From: UBA6059 sp965227155
Lineage (GTDB): Bacteria > Bacteroidota > Bacteroidia > Cytophagales > Cyclobacteriaceae
Assembly: GCA_965227155.1 (NCBI GenBank)
Contig: OZ245731.1
Coordinates: 744,001-808,000 of the forward strand
DNA length: 64,000 nt
Reading direction: 5' to 3'
This document shows, one piece after another, positions 45,890 to 56,178 of this stretch. The notes beneath the pieces are model-generated. The model ran no database searches, was not told the DNA's origin, and saw nothing but the letters and a program-made list of their open reading frames with translations. A program made the translations under genes and the position numbers. The stretch's first letter is position 1. Every line of letters begins with the position of its first letter.

Positions 45890-47350
45890 TTATTCAGGGA
45901 TCAACCACCAAAATGGCCTTGCCTGAGCTTTATACATAAATAAATAATGGAGAATGACTTTGATCCAGTGGCCTGCAAGGCCAGCTTCACCTACTGTATA
46001 ATTTAAATCCCTGCCCCATCTGGGAAATTTTTTCCAATCCTGAACTATAGGAAACACCGTCATGGTAGCTGCCATGCCGCTGCGCATGCCATAGCCGGCT
46101 GATACCACACAGGCTGCCCCCATTTTGGCCATGGAAGCACTATGTTTATGTTCCTTTCGATTGCTTTTAATCTGTTCTGCAATATTGAGTGCTACTATCT
46201 TCCCAATCACACCGGAAGGCATTCCGGTACGTGGTGGTGTAGGTGAAATCATCGTGCCCTTTTTGCTTTTCATTGGTTTTGATATTGCATGTGGCGGCGC
46301 AAAGGCAATGCCAGCTGCATAGAGATTTCCGTATGTTGGATTTTGGTAGATAGAAGGCCAATCCTCTGCAGTCCATGCTTCGTATGGTTTAGCGGTATAA
46401 TCTGCATCTACCTTCATGAACCCACTGGCAGCAAATACTGTATCTGTAATGTCAGCACCCTGTTTATCGTAGCTCTTCAAACCTACTCCTGAGAAGGATG
46501 GAATGAGCATGGAAAAATCGAAAGACAATTCATGGTCTTCACCCTCCAGATTTTCGTAATGGATCGTGTCCTTCGTGATTTTTTGAACTCCGGCCCTTTT
46601 GATCCAACGTATACCGTATTCAGCAAGAATCGATTCAGCGAAAACCGTAGTTGAGGTAATGTATCCATTCCGTTTGACGTAGGCCCCTCCCATGCCAAAA
46701 TCTCCCACTTCATATTCGTTTGTAAGCCATATCAGATTAGCATAATCCTCAAGGCCTCTTTTGCGTACTTCATAGGCAATATTGAGAATGTACTCAAATG
46801 CAGCACCCTGACAGGTAGCCATGCTGTGACCAGTGCCAATGACAATTGTCTGCTCTTCTCCTGCCTTCATTTTATCAAAAACAGCCTGGAGGTTTTTCCA
46901 GGTATGCTCTGCATGCTGGTAGGTGCACACAGAATTGCAGTTGCCCTCTTCAGGGCTAAGACCTTCTGTAGCTTCAAACTTCAACTTGGGCCCGGTGGCA
47001 TTGACCAGATAATCATAAGCTATTGTAGTTTCCTCTCCCTGCCGCACTGGATCTGTGTAGCTCACAGTTACAAAACCCTGATCCGATTCCGCACTACCTT
47101 CAGGGTGGATCGAAACGGCTTTGGCCTGGTGAAAATCGATGTTCTTTCGCTTATAAACAGGTGCCAGAGGGAAAGTAACCTGTGCGGTATTCATCCTACC
47201 AATGCCCACCCAAATGTTAGATGGTATCCACTGGTAGCGACTATTAGGACTGATTACGACTACTTTATCCTTTTTGGAAAGTTTTCTGCGAAGGGTGAGA
47301 GCGGCAGTGTGCCCGGAGACACCCGCACCCAGTACAACTACTGTTGCCAT
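45890..47350 (-). CDS. NAD(P)/FAD-dependent oxidoreductase, sulfide:quinone reductase-like
   Basis: A 486-residue flavoprotein of the disulfide-reductase fold. The N-terminal FAD-binding motif is VVVLGAGVSGHTA (Gly8-x-Gly10-xx-Gly13). The second dinucleotide region is around IVIGTGHS, and cysteines occur in EGNCNSVCTY and GAACVVSAGYG. The C-terminal GMRSGMAATM and amphipathic HWIKVILHYLFMYKAQARPFWW fit membrane attachment as in sulfide:quinone reductases. That family oxidises sulfide and passes electrons to quinone at the inner membrane. A lipoprotein cytochrome c is encoded upstream on the same strand, which fits a redox role. Substrate specificity is not proven; another quinone-linked flavoprotein is possible. 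A palindrome lies in its leader. Confidence 0.8.
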   Translation of the reverse strand: MATVVVLGAGVSGHTAALTLRRKLSKKDKVVVISPNSRYQWIPSNIWVGIGRMNTAQVTFPLAPVYKRKNIDFHQAKAVSIHPEGSAESDQGFVTVSYTDPVRQGEETTIAYDYLVNATGPKLKFEATEGLSPEEGNCNSVCTYQHAEHTWKNLQAVFDKMKAGEEQTIVIGTGHSMATCQGAAFEYILNIAYEVRKRGLEDYANLIWLTNEYEVGDFGMGGAYVKRNGYITSTTVFAESILAEYGIRWIKRAGVQKITKDTIHYENLEGEDHELSFDFSMLIPSFSGVGLKSYDKQGADITDTVFAASGFMKVDADYTAKPYEAWTAEDWPSIYQNPTYGNLYAAGIAFAPPHAISKPMKSKKGTMISPTPPRTGMPSGVIGKIVALNIAEQIKSNRKEHKHSASMAKMGAACVVSAGYGMRSGMAATMTVFPIVQDWKKFPRWGRDLNYTVGEAGLAGHWIKVILHYLFMYKAQARPFWWLIPE

Positions 47351-47387
47351 AGTATTTTGGATTAATGAATATCAAATATGAATAATA

Positions 47388-47399
47388 TATCATATGATA
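47388..47399. promoter_or_regulatory. 12-bp palindrome in the flavoprotein leader
   Basis: TATCATATGATA, 38 bases upstream of the flavoprotein ATG (minus strand), is a perfect palindrome. It shares the core ATCATATGAT with the palindrome before padR (7728-7741). A possible operator; chance is not excluded in this AT-rich leader. Confidence 0.3.
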
Positions 47400-47472
47400 A
47401 AAATGACATACATCATACCCGAACTATGATATTTATAAGTAGGGTCAGTAGTTTGAAGGCTTAATTAATCCT

Positions 47473-47955
47473 CTAAAGTGTTCTGAAATACTCCAATATG
47501 GCCCTGGCCTCCTCCTCGGTTAAGTTCTGGTTGGTCATGGGGGATCCATTAAATTCCATAAAGAGGTCTCCTGCAAGCGGGTCTTCCTTGATCATACGAT
47601 CAGGGTTTAAAATCATATTCATGACCCATTCGGGACTTCTTCTTTTCAGTATGTCCTTTGGTGCCGGCCCGATGAATTTTTCGGTGACCTTATGGCAAAT
47701 GGTGCAATTCTTTTCGTATATCTCCTTGCCAGTAGCTGCTAGTTCCTGGTTAATTAAAGAATCGAGTGTAATGCGCTTTATCGGCCCTACGCCCTTATTG
47801 TCAAGCTCGACTCTCTGTGAAGCCAATTCAACCATTTTCGGGCTACTACCTGCGGTTTTATTGATATCAAATCCATCTGAACCGGATTCCTTCTTTTTGG
47901 CACAGCTTACAAAAATCAATGCTGTTAGCAAGATTAATATTTGATAATACCTCAT
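47473..47955 (-). CDS. Lipoprotein c-type cytochrome
   Basis: A 160-residue lipoprotein. The signal peptide MRYYQILILLTALIFVSC ends in a lipobox cysteine followed by AKKK. A single heme site CTICH (Cys84, Cys87, His88) sits in a class I-like cytochrome c domain (about 70-160), with FIGPAPKDILKRR and the C-terminal helix LTEEEARAILEYFRTL typical of the fold; Met in SPMTNQ is a candidate sixth ligand. It would carry electrons at the outer face of the inner membrane or on the outer membrane. The ATG at 47955 is preferred to a TTG at 47964. It is upstream of the flavoprotein gene on the same strand (122 bases apart). Confidence 0.88.
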   Translation of the reverse strand: MRYYQILILLTALIFVSCAKKKESGSDGFDINKTAGSSPKMVELASQRVELDNKGVGPIKRITLDSLINQELAATGKEIYEKNCTICHKVTEKFIGPAPKDILKRRSPEWVMNMILNPDRMIKEDPLAGDLFMEFNGSPMTNQNLTEEEARAILEYFRTL

Positions 47956-48043
47956 AGCCTGCAAATCTTCCTTTCCTGTTTTCTAATGCAAGAATATGTA
48001 CAAAAAATGCTTATCTATGTTTTGAAATCAAAAAAATAAACTC

Positions 48044-48745
48044 ATGAAACCTGTTTTTTTGCTGAAATCAATTTTTTTCATCTTGATCGTTTTATGCACT
48101 TCATGTCAATCTGATGAAGGCTGGACACCTCTTTTTAATGGGGAGAATTTGGAAGGTTGGCATGTTTACGGAGGTGGTGATAATTTCAATGGCTGGTATG
48201 TGGAAGGTGATGTACTGGTTTTTGATCCTTCACAACGTTCTGAAGCCAAGAGTGCTAACCTTATTACAAATCAACAATACGAAAATTTTGAACTTTCCCT
48301 AGATTGGATGATTTCAAAAAATGGCAATTCTGGTCTGCTATGGGCAGTGGTGGAAAATGAAAAGTATGAGCACCCCTATCAAACAGGTCCTGAAATCCAA
48401 ATCCTCGATGATGGCTGGACTGAATACGTGGAGGAAAGAGGTGATATAAACCGTGCCGGTTCGTTGTATAACTTGATCCCTCCATCTTCCATTGTTAGCA
48501 AACCCGCAGGCGAATGGAATAATTACCTACTCCATATAGACCACCAAAAAAATGAAGGATGGCTGATCTTCAATGGCACCAGGGTGTTGGAATTTCCCGT
48601 GCATGGCCCGGCATGGCAACAGCTTATTGATGATTCCAATTTTGCCGATTGGAAGGGTTTTGGTGAGGCTCAAAAAGGCCACCTCGGACTACAGGAGCAC
48701 GGTGGCAAAGTGGCCTTTAGAGATATCAAAATTCGCCCTTTGTAG
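48044..48745 (+). CDS. DUF1080 (3-keto-disaccharide hydrolase) lipoprotein
   Basis: A 233-residue lipoprotein with a signal peptide ending in a lipobox (LCTSC). The rest is one DUF1080/3-keto-disaccharide hydrolase domain, a concanavalin-like beta-sandwich. Family marks are PLFNGENLEGWHVYGG, WYVEGDVLVFDP, YENFELSLDWMISKNGNSGLLW, GPEIQILDDG, and the end GHLGLQEHGGKVAFRDIKIRPL. Members act on 3-keto glycosides or bind glycans in the periplasm. It is divergent from the cytochrome c gene and convergent with the amylase gene, with only 29 bases between the stops. Confidence 0.9.
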   Translation: MKPVFLLKSIFFILIVLCTSCQSDEGWTPLFNGENLEGWHVYGGGDNFNGWYVEGDVLVFDPSQRSEAKSANLITNQQYENFELSLDWMISKNGNSGLLWAVVENEKYEHPYQTGPEIQILDDGWTEYVEERGDINRAGSLYNLIPPSSIVSKPAGEWNNYLLHIDHQKNEGWLIFNGTRVLEFPVHGPAWQQLIDDSNFADWKGFGEAQKGHLGLQEHGGKVAFRDIKIRPL

Positions 48746-48774
48746 GTCAACAACCTTCTTAAATAAAGCAAGCA

Positions 48775-51700
48775 CTAATTCACCGGATCATAAATAAGCC
48801 TTGATTGAAATACCTGCTGTCCGTTGTTCAATTTGATAAAATATAAACCGGGCTGAACATTTCCTGGAACCCTGATTTCAATGGTGTTGCCTGAGGACGA
48901 CCTGCTGATATTTTGGGCGTAAACAGTTCTTCCCATAAGGTCATAAATCTCCACGTCTACATGTGTGAAATTGGCCAGCTCAGCATTTTTGGGTTTGACT
49001 TTTATGACGGAGGATCTTGCAGGGTTTGGGTAAACCACCCATTGAAATGGATTTGGCTTCACTGCACCTATATTTACTGCGATGATATCTGAAAGATCTT
49101 CTTTGCCATCAAAGTCAACCTGCCGCAGCTGAAAATAGATAATGCCAGATGTATTGTGATTAAAATTGAATACGTATTTGGCACCATGTCGGCGATTTTT
49201 TCCTTCAACCGAAGCAATGGGCAAGAATGTCTTTCCATCTTCAGACATCAAAATATCAAAATGACTATTATCTTCCTCAAATACTGTTTCCCAATGCAGC
49301 GCGACCTGTCCATTACCTTTATCATTACCGGTAAATGATACCAAGGTAACCGGGAGAGGTTGATCTATTGGTCCACCTGGTGCTATTGGACTAAAACTGG
49401 TCATTCGATTTGTAGTAACAATGGACCCTTCAACTTCATAATCTGCAGGTATGCCGCCTTCACTTACCCACTCTGTTCCATTAAAGTGGGCGACCACTAT
49501 TTTTGATAAATCGGTAATCCCGCTTCTGTTGAGGTCATTCAGGTGTAATCTCAATTTTGCCTCAACAGTGCCATTGCGCTCTACATCCCACCATTCTACA
49601 GCGCTTACCCGCTCAAACACACCCGGATCAGGATTTGCCACATTACGTTCGGTATTCGTACCATAGGCACTGCCATGGTAGGTTACAGTAAAATGATCCG
49701 TAGCTGCACCCCCAGATACATCTTCTGTGGCCAGAGGTGCATAAGTATTCTGATCGCCTACCGGGAAGAAAAAGCCAGCGGCAGCATTTCCGATTTTTCG
49801 AAGTGGGCCATCTACAAAGCTTCCAGCACCAATGGCCTCATTAATTGAACCATTTTCTTCAATCACTAGAAGATCAGTTGATGTAGTATGAATCACACCG
49901 GACTGTAGGGTTAAAGTTCCGGTAATCGTAAGAGTGCCATCAATGGTGACACCTGCTGCATTATTTACCACCAAATCATGAAGTATAAGATCACCGGTAA
50001 GGGTAAAAGGCTCATCTCCATTGATAACTAAAGTGCTAGTTCCAGCATTAAAAGTGCTTCCTGAGGTAAGTTCAAAGCTTGTACCACTAAGGTTTAAGGT
50101 GGCATCACCTGCATTGATAGTGGTAGATGAACCTATATACAAAGACCCCTCGATATCCCAGGTTGCTCCTGCATTCAATGATACTGTTCCACCCCTATTG
50201 AAGAGCATATCACTGACTGTAATATTACCAAAGCTGCCAATGATACTTCCATCGTGGGCATAGACCACATCTTCAAAAGCAGAATTGCCCTCTCCTGAAA
50301 CACGATAAAATCGCACATTATCCCTGGTATAAGGTCCGCTTCCACTGAGTCCGTAATCACTTTCAAAACCACTAAAGCTTGGTACAGCACCATAAGTACC
50401 TGTATTTGTATTATCATAAACCAGGTAACCATGCCAATTAAAGGCTGCAGGTTTACCTGCACCGGTAATAGCTGTCCAGGGGATAGTAATCTTTCTTCTA
50501 TCACTGCAGATACTCTCTGAATATGTCCAGGTAGCTGTAACATTTGTTTGTACTGACCAGCTATTGCTGCCATTTGCGGTACGGTACTCTCTATATCCAT
50601 TTTTTATATAGGATACAAAATCAGCCCTGAAGGGCGGATTGATAATGGCATTGTCATAATTAAAGCCTACAAGCGTACCATCTGCATCGGTACCACCGTT
50701 AGCAGGATGAACAGGATCAGCATCCATATATATAACAGCCGCTTCATCTAATTTTGCACCAATGACCTCAAAAGTAATATTGGTGTCGTCCCAGGATACA
50801 TTCCAGGACACATCTCCAACAGCTGCACTTTCAGTTTTTTGACCACCGGATTTTAGGTCAACATTACTATACAACAAAGTCTGCCCTGCTGTAAGATCAA
50901 AGGTAGTTCCAAGCGTAAGTGCGGTTTCATTTTGTGCCAGCAAATCATACCATTGACAATTATCAGTACCAAACACTGTGGCAACATCCATGCCTGTGAT
51001 TTGCTGCACTTGTGAACCATTTTGGGCATCACCAGATTCCCAGGCCTGAAAATTTGATGCCACCACTGCCACCACACCTTTGTGCTCAAAACGCATCCAT
51101 TTCACCCAGCTATTGAGATCATACGCTACAAGATGGTGAAATACTTCATGATCTTTTCGCAGGTTGAGAATGGTCTTATAAAAGTCGTGGAGTTCTTTTC
51201 GCTGTGGATGATCGTAATAATCCCATCGTACTGGCTTATTGCCTGTACGACCATTGTAGTTGATAGAATAATCATAACCCAGTTCCCCAAATTGCCATAC
51301 CATCCTTGCTCCCGGAAGTAAAAGGTTGATACTGGCCGCAAGCTTCAGGCGCTCGATAAAGGTGGATAGATCTCCGGTGAAATCTGCCGTATGATCATCC
51401 CAGTCTCGTGCATCGGCATTCATTTCATTTCGAATAAAATCACGGCCGTAGGTGGCAATTTCATAGGCCAGGCGCTCCTCATCATGGCTTTCCATGTAGC
51501 TCATGAGATTACTAAAAGCAAAATAAGTTGGTGCCGCATTGTAAACACCATTGCTTAGATCACGATTGGTATCTTCATAACCCAGCACTATGGATTCATA
51601 TCTTTTGGTAATACCTGCACCACCCCACATGTGGATATCCTGATTGGCCAGGTGCCTATCTTCATCGGCATTGGCCAAATGCTCAAAAATCACATATGCC

Positions 51701-54700
51701 CCAGGATGCCTGCTGAGCATTTCATTTTTCATGCGCTCAAGGTTGGCAATACGGGGTGCATCATAGCTACTACCCCAGCAATCAGGGCAGGTAATAGATG
51801 TATTGGAAAAGCCTTTGGTAAAATCAAATCGGAAACCATCAAAACGATATTCCGTCATCCAGTAGTCAGTAATGCTATCCACCAAAGCCTGAGTGTGGGT
51901 ACTCTCATGATTGAAGTCTGCACCCCACCAGGCAGCTCGCTCATCAATAAAATTATGGCATTCGTTGAACCATGGGTTATCGGGTGTAGGCCTACGGTTA
52001 GGTGCGCAAATTACACTGCCAGGCCCTCCATCATTCCAGTAAAACCGCGCAAAGGGGCTAGAATAGAAAGAGTGGTTCAAAACCAAATCACCTACGATGG
52101 CAATCCCTCTTTTGTGGGCTTCATCTACCAATTCCTTCAACTTATTTTTAGGCCCGTAAAATTTATCTGGTGCGAAATAATAATTTGGATTGTAGCCCCA
52201 GCTTTCATTGCCCTCAAACTCACTGGTGGGCATCAAATGGATCGCATTGAAACCCAGCGAAGCGATGTAATCCAAGCTATCGATTACCGCCTGATAAGTC
52301 CCCGCTTCTGTGAAATCACGAATAAGCAACTCGTACATATTCACCTTGTACAACTCCGGTCGATCAAAATTATTGACCTGCCAAACGTAATCTTCCTGGC
52401 GTGTTTGAAGTACGGTAGCTCTAAATTCTGTCTTGTTGGAAGGGTAGTCAATTAGACCAGGATACCGGGCTTCACTGATAAATTGATCATCGGGATCACT
52501 AATTTTTTCTGCATAGGGATCACCAGCTTTTACTGAGCCATTCACAAGGTATTGGTAGACGTATTCCTTGCCGGGTGTCAAATTGTCAATTTCCAGCCAC
52601 CATACATCTCCGGCGGTAGTGCGGTTCATTTTGTACGCCTCACTGATTGTCCAGTCGTTGAAGTCACCAATTACATGAACTACGTTGATAGGGCCCTGTG
52701 TAGGCAGGTGTACCAACAGAGTTGCTTTCCTGGGATCCTCTGCATCGTAATTAGGCCCGTATTGCAAGCCTGCAGCATGATCTGCTATGGTGACCGGACT
52801 GTAAATGCCCAGGCTAACATTGCGCTGCTTGGTTACTGAACCATTGGTAGCAGATATGGTGATGGTATAGCTTCCCGCAGTAGGCACCGAGGTGTCAAAA
52901 TCGATATTGGTCACACCTGTGGCCGAATTGTTATATGGCGTTGGGCTATTGATCGTGACCGTGAAATCTGCCGATTCAGAAGCGGTAGCCTGTATTGAAA
53001 AAGTGCCGCCTTCTACGGCCACAAAAGAATCTGAAGCTGGCGCATTAACTACAATGTAAAATCCCGGATCGATATCCAGGTATATGTCATTACCGTCCCT
53101 TCCTTTTTGCTGTACAGTACCGTCGGCATTTCGGAAAACCATCGCCAACCGGAAAATATTAAGATCAGGATCAAGTCCGTCAACCGGAAAATAATAATCG
53201 GAAGGTGTCAGTGTGATAGTCCAGATATTAGAACCTGGCGAAGTTTCTGTCATTAACCCAATACCATCATCCTGACCCCAGTTGCCAATGGTGGCACCCC
53301 AGGTTTCCGAGGTAGGGCTTTCCATCACAGCAGCAGAATGTAGATACACTTTGTCCGCATTTTCGAGGGTGGTATTGAAGGCATTGAATGTTAGGGTAAT
53401 TGCAGTCTCTGCCGTAGGTAATGCGGGATCCAGCGATGAACTCAGCACCACAAGCTCATCACTATTATATACATTTAGATTTCGGGTAAAGGTTTTTGTG
53501 TCGGTACCATTAGTGGCTTCCACCGTCAGCGGATAAATGCCATATTGAAGGGTATCCAATTGGTTTACATCCACTGAGAAATTTGATGCCGTACCAGAAA
53601 AAATATTCTCACCATTAAAGTCTACCGTAATAGTGCTGGAAGTACTCACACTTCCGGCTATGGTATAAGTAGTTGATGCTGTGGCCAGGTCAATAGCTAC
53701 ATTTTTTTCTAGCCTGTTTGGTGGATCAAGCAACAACCAATAACCGGGATCCAGATCCAGGTAAATATCATTCCCAGAGGCAGATCCGTCATCTTTTACA
53801 ATAAGGTCTCCACTGCTGCTCCTAAAGACAAATCCTAATCTGAAAATACTGTAGCTGATGCTATCAAATTCGATGGCCGCCTCTACTTCCTCAGGGTTGG
53901 ACAAGCCCGCGTTGGGGTCAGGGGAATCTTCAGAAAAGTAGGCATTAGGCTTAAAGGTAAATTCCGATTGATAAGCATTGATGGAATCCATTTCTCCAAG
54001 ACCATCTCCCTGGCCCCAGTTGCCCTTTGTTACATCCCACGCTGTAGCAGCCGCTCCCTGCAATATGGCACCCATGTGCACATATACCTCTTCATCATTG
54101 GGAAGTGTACTTAGGTCGGTGCCTAACCGCCCCATGGTTATGCTTATTGGTCCTGTGCTGGTTGGGCTGGCCGGTGAAATTCTATAAAACCCCGGAGTAT
54201 AGGAATAATTAGAACCGCCGTTATTATTGAGATTTATGGTATATAAATCAGCATCTGCGTGTGCAATAGATACCACATCACCGGAGGTAAATACATAATA
54301 GGAAACGGCCTGATTGTACATATTGTCGTCTCTGGCAATAGCTGCAGTATAACTAGTGCCGCTACCGGTCATTTTGACAACTTCAGAGGTAGTGAAGCCA
54401 TCATTACTATAGCGTAACCATACCGCCTGACCGCCGGAAAGCGCACCATCAAGCGTAGCTGTCACTACTACAGAGTCACCGGCTATGATATCATTATGGT
54501 CGATATTGGTAGTGACATTATTAACGCTGCGAATAGCACCCTGCACCTCAAAAACCACCGCCCTTCGGTTTGGTGGGGGGTTGCCCCCTGACTGAGTCTT
54601 GAACACATAATTATGTGAAGTGCTGGAGACATTAATGAAATACTCACTAGCAGTTCCATTTTCTATTATATTACTGGAAGGAATAGCCTCACCAGATGTA

Positions 54701-54981
54701 ATCTCATAATTATTAGAGGTACTAAAAGGGCCCCATTGATTCCAGTTTCCATCCCAGCAGGTGACAAATCTGAAAAATTGATTGCCTGTACCATTCGCAT
54801 TGAAAATCCGAATGCGTGAACCACCTGCGCCATCATTAAAACAATCTGAAGTGCTCCAATCATTTGCGCCGAACCCACTACCAATAATTGCATTTTGGGC
54901 ATAACCTTCTTGCATAGTAAAAACAGTCACAAGAAGTAAGAGAAAGCCGGTAATACCGTAATATCTGGTTGACTTCATCAT
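48775..54981 (-). CDS. Giant secreted GH13 alpha-amylase with T9SS type A sorting domain
   Basis: A 2068-residue exported enzyme. The signal peptide is at 1-28. N-terminal beta modules include two related copies (KGNWGQGDGLGEM near 325 and IGNWGQDDGIGLM near 565) that may bind starch. A CBM48-like module (about 770-840, VVHVIGDFNDW) precedes the GH13 barrel (about 890-1330). The catalytic triad is visible: Asp1053 in GFRFDFTKGF, Glu1100 in VIFEHLAN, Asp1167 in ESHDEERL. A further beta domain, a repetitive beta-helix-like region (about 1590-1710) and a type A sorting domain (about 1980-2068, YPNPARSS, LYFIKLNNG) follow. It should be exported by T9SS and act on starch-like glucans at the cell surface. 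No SusC/SusD genes are nearby. Confidence 0.9.
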   Translation of the reverse strand: MMKSTRYYGITGFLLLLVTVFTMQEGYAQNAIIGSGFGANDWSTSDCFNDGAGGSRIRIFNANGTGNQFFRFVTCWDGNWNQWGPFSTSNNYEITSGEAIPSSNIIENGTASEYFINVSSTSHNYVFKTQSGGNPPPNRRAVVFEVQGAIRSVNNVTTNIDHNDIIAGDSVVVTATLDGALSGGQAVWLRYSNDGFTTSEVVKMTGSGTSYTAAIARDDNMYNQAVSYYVFTSGDVVSIAHADADLYTINLNNNGGSNYSYTPGFYRISPASPTSTGPISITMGRLGTDLSTLPNDEEVYVHMGAILQGAAATAWDVTKGNWGQGDGLGEMDSINAYQSEFTFKPNAYFSEDSPDPNAGLSNPEEVEAAIEFDSISYSIFRLGFVFRSSSGDLIVKDDGSASGNDIYLDLDPGYWLLLDPPNRLEKNVAIDLATASTTYTIAGSVSTSSTITVDFNGENIFSGTASNFSVDVNQLDTLQYGIYPLTVEATNGTDTKTFTRNLNVYNSDELVVLSSSLDPALPTAETAITLTFNAFNTTLENADKVYLHSAAVMESPTSETWGATIGNWGQDDGIGLMTETSPGSNIWTITLTPSDYYFPVDGLDPDLNIFRLAMVFRNADGTVQQKGRDGNDIYLDIDPGFYIVVNAPASDSFVAVEGGTFSIQATASESADFTVTINSPTPYNNSATGVTNIDFDTSVPTAGSYTITISATNGSVTKQRNVSLGIYSPVTIADHAAGLQYGPNYDAEDPRKATLLVHLPTQGPINVVHVIGDFNDWTISEAYKMNRTTAGDVWWLEIDNLTPGKEYVYQYLVNGSVKAGDPYAEKISDPDDQFISEARYPGLIDYPSNKTEFRATVLQTRQEDYVWQVNNFDRPELYKVNMYELLIRDFTEAGTYQAVIDSLDYIASLGFNAIHLMPTSEFEGNESWGYNPNYYFAPDKFYGPKNKLKELVDEAHKRGIAIVGDLVLNHSFYSSPFARFYWNDGGPGSVICAPNRRPTPDNPWFNECHNFIDERAAWWGADFNHESTHTQALVDSITDYWMTEYRFDGFRFDFTKGFSNTSITCPDCWGSSYDAPRIANLERMKNEMLSRHPGAYVIFEHLANADEDRHLANQDIHMWGGAGITKRYESIVLGYEDTNRDLSNGVYNAAPTYFAFSNLMSYMESHDEERLAYEIATYGRDFIRNEMNADARDWDDHTADFTGDLSTFIERLKLAASINLLLPGARMVWQFGELGYDYSINYNGRTGNKPVRWDYYDHPQRKELHDFYKTILNLRKDHEVFHHLVAYDLNSWVKWMRFEHKGVVAVVASNFQAWESGDAQNGSQVQQITGMDVATVFGTDNCQWYDLLAQNETALTLGTTFDLTAGQTLLYSNVDLKSGGQKTESAAVGDVSWNVSWDDTNITFEVIGAKLDEAAVIYMDADPVHPANGGTDADGTLVGFNYDNAIINPPFRADFVSYIKNGYREYRTANGSNSWSVQTNVTATWTYSESICSDRRKITIPWTAITGAGKPAAFNWHGYLVYDNTNTGTYGAVPSFSGFESDYGLSGSGPYTRDNVRFYRVSGEGNSAFEDVVYAHDGSIIGSFGNITVSDMLFNRGGTVSLNAGATWDIEGSLYIGSSTTINAGDATLNLSGTSFELTSGSTFNAGTSTLVINGDEPFTLTGDLILHDLVVNNAAGVTIDGTLTITGTLTLQSGVIHTTSTDLLVIEENGSINEAIGAGSFVDGPLRKIGNAAAGFFFPVGDQNTYAPLATEDVSGGAATDHFTVTYHGSAYGTNTERNVANPDPGVFERVSAVEWWDVERNGTVEAKLRLHLNDLNRSGITDLSKIVVAHFNGTEWVSEGGIPADYEVEGSIVTTNRMTSFSPIAPGGPIDQPLPVTLVSFTGNDKGNGQVALHWETVFEEDNSHFDILMSEDGKTFLPIASVEGKNRRHGAKYVFNFNHNTSGIIYFQLRQVDFDGKEDLSDIIAVNIGAVKPNPFQWVVYPNPARSSVIKVKPKNAELANFTHVDVEIYDLMGRTVYAQNISRSSSGNTIEIRVPGNVQPGLYFIKLNNGQQVFQSRLIYDPVN

Positions 54982-55258
54982 TTTAGCTGGGTTAAATAAT
55001 TATAACGCTTCTCCACTTATTAGAGGATTACTAAAATAATGGTAATACTATCAACTATTATTATTAAAAATATAAATTAAATGCTCATTTATTTATATTT
55101 TCATAATTTATAACGCATTTCATTAAGCAATTTTTATGAAATCGTTTTCCGAAGGTTAATCATACGTCAGCAAAACCTTCCAAAATCATCATCCACAAGC
55201 CCAACAAAATGCAAGCGATTCTTCGTATTGTACCAAGCTATTTAGAACTGAAACAGCT

Positions 55259-56122
55259 CTATCTTCTCTCCATCGCCTTTAACTCATCGTCCGAATAATC
55301 GGTAGGCAATCCCAGGTATTCAAAATCATCAATCTCTTTCAAAATCTCAGTGAATTTGATGCGGGCTCTTTTGTAGGCTGGCCCACCCAAAGGCAGATGC
55401 ACAGGAGGCTGCTCCAATTGGGTAACTTCATACATCGCTTTCGCCGCTTTCTCAGGGCTGCCAATCTGATTGCCACTTACTGATGCTATTGATTCCATGT
55501 TTTTTGTGGCTGAGTCCTTGTAGTCATCAATACTTGTTTTGCTGTAGGTGGCTGACCTGCCTGCCCAATCGGTACGAAAAGGGCCCGGCTCTATATTGGT
55601 TACTTTAATACCCAGATGCTGCACCTCTGCAGCAAGTGCTTCACCAATGCCCTCCAGCGCAAACTTTGAACCATTGTATATGCCGACCCCCGGAAAGCCG
55701 TTAAGCCCGGCAATAGAAGTAATATTCAAGATATGGCCTGAGCCCTGCTTGCGCATCAAGGGCAAAACGGCCTTGATCATCCGCACTGCACCATACACGT
55801 TGACATCAAATTGCCGATGCATTTCCTCCTCGGTGACCTCCTCTACAGGACCAAGTGAGCCATAGCCAGCATTATTGACGAGTACATCGAGCCGACCAAA
55901 CTTTTGTTCAATCAGCGCAACTGCATTTTGGATATCATTGGTATTGCGCACATCAAGCAATACACCGTGGGTCTTTGCAGGTACCAAAGCATTAAATGCA
56001 TCCACCTGTTCCTTTTTGCGAAGCGTACCCATAACTATATCACCTTTTTCGGCAGCATAAACGGCCAGCTCCCTGCCAAAACCTGTTGAGCAACCTGTAA
56101 TTAACCATATCTTTTGACTCAT
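55259..56122 (-). CDS. Short-chain dehydrogenase/reductase (SDR) oxidoreductase
   Basis: A 287-residue cytoplasmic SDR of the classical type. The cofactor motif is TGCSTGFG (9-16), with LVNNAG near 85. The catalytic Tyr149 and Lys153 are in YNGSK, with Ser in NITSIAGLNGFPG upstream. The arrangement favours NAD(P)H binding and reduction of a carbonyl. The substrate cannot be deduced. The protein is slightly longer than the usual 250 residues because of a C-terminal extension typical of the oxidoreductase subgroup found beside regulatory genes. It is monocistronic and divergent from the SdpI-like gene. Confidence 0.88.
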   Translation of the reverse strand: MSQKIWLITGCSTGFGRELAVYAAEKGDIVMGTLRKKEQVDAFNALVPAKTHGVLLDVRNTNDIQNAVALIEQKFGRLDVLVNNAGYGSLGPVEEVTEEEMHRQFDVNVYGAVRMIKAVLPLMRKQGSGHILNITSIAGLNGFPGVGIYNGSKFALEGIGEALAAEVQHLGIKVTNIEPGPFRTDWAGRSATYSKTSIDDYKDSATKNMESIASVSGNQIGSPEKAAKAMYEVTQLEQPPVHLPLGGPAYKRARIKFTEILKEIDDFEYLGLPTDYSDDELKAMERR

Positions 56123-56178
56123 AGAAAATTTGTTTATTTTGATTTCAATTTAGGTAGGTAACCCTCAAAAGTTAAAGC

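Noticed and set aside
51631..52455. 274-codon plus-strand ORF opposite the amylase gene
   Set aside because: It lies opposite the intact GH13 catalytic domain with its full triad. The product shows no family pattern and has no ribosome site.
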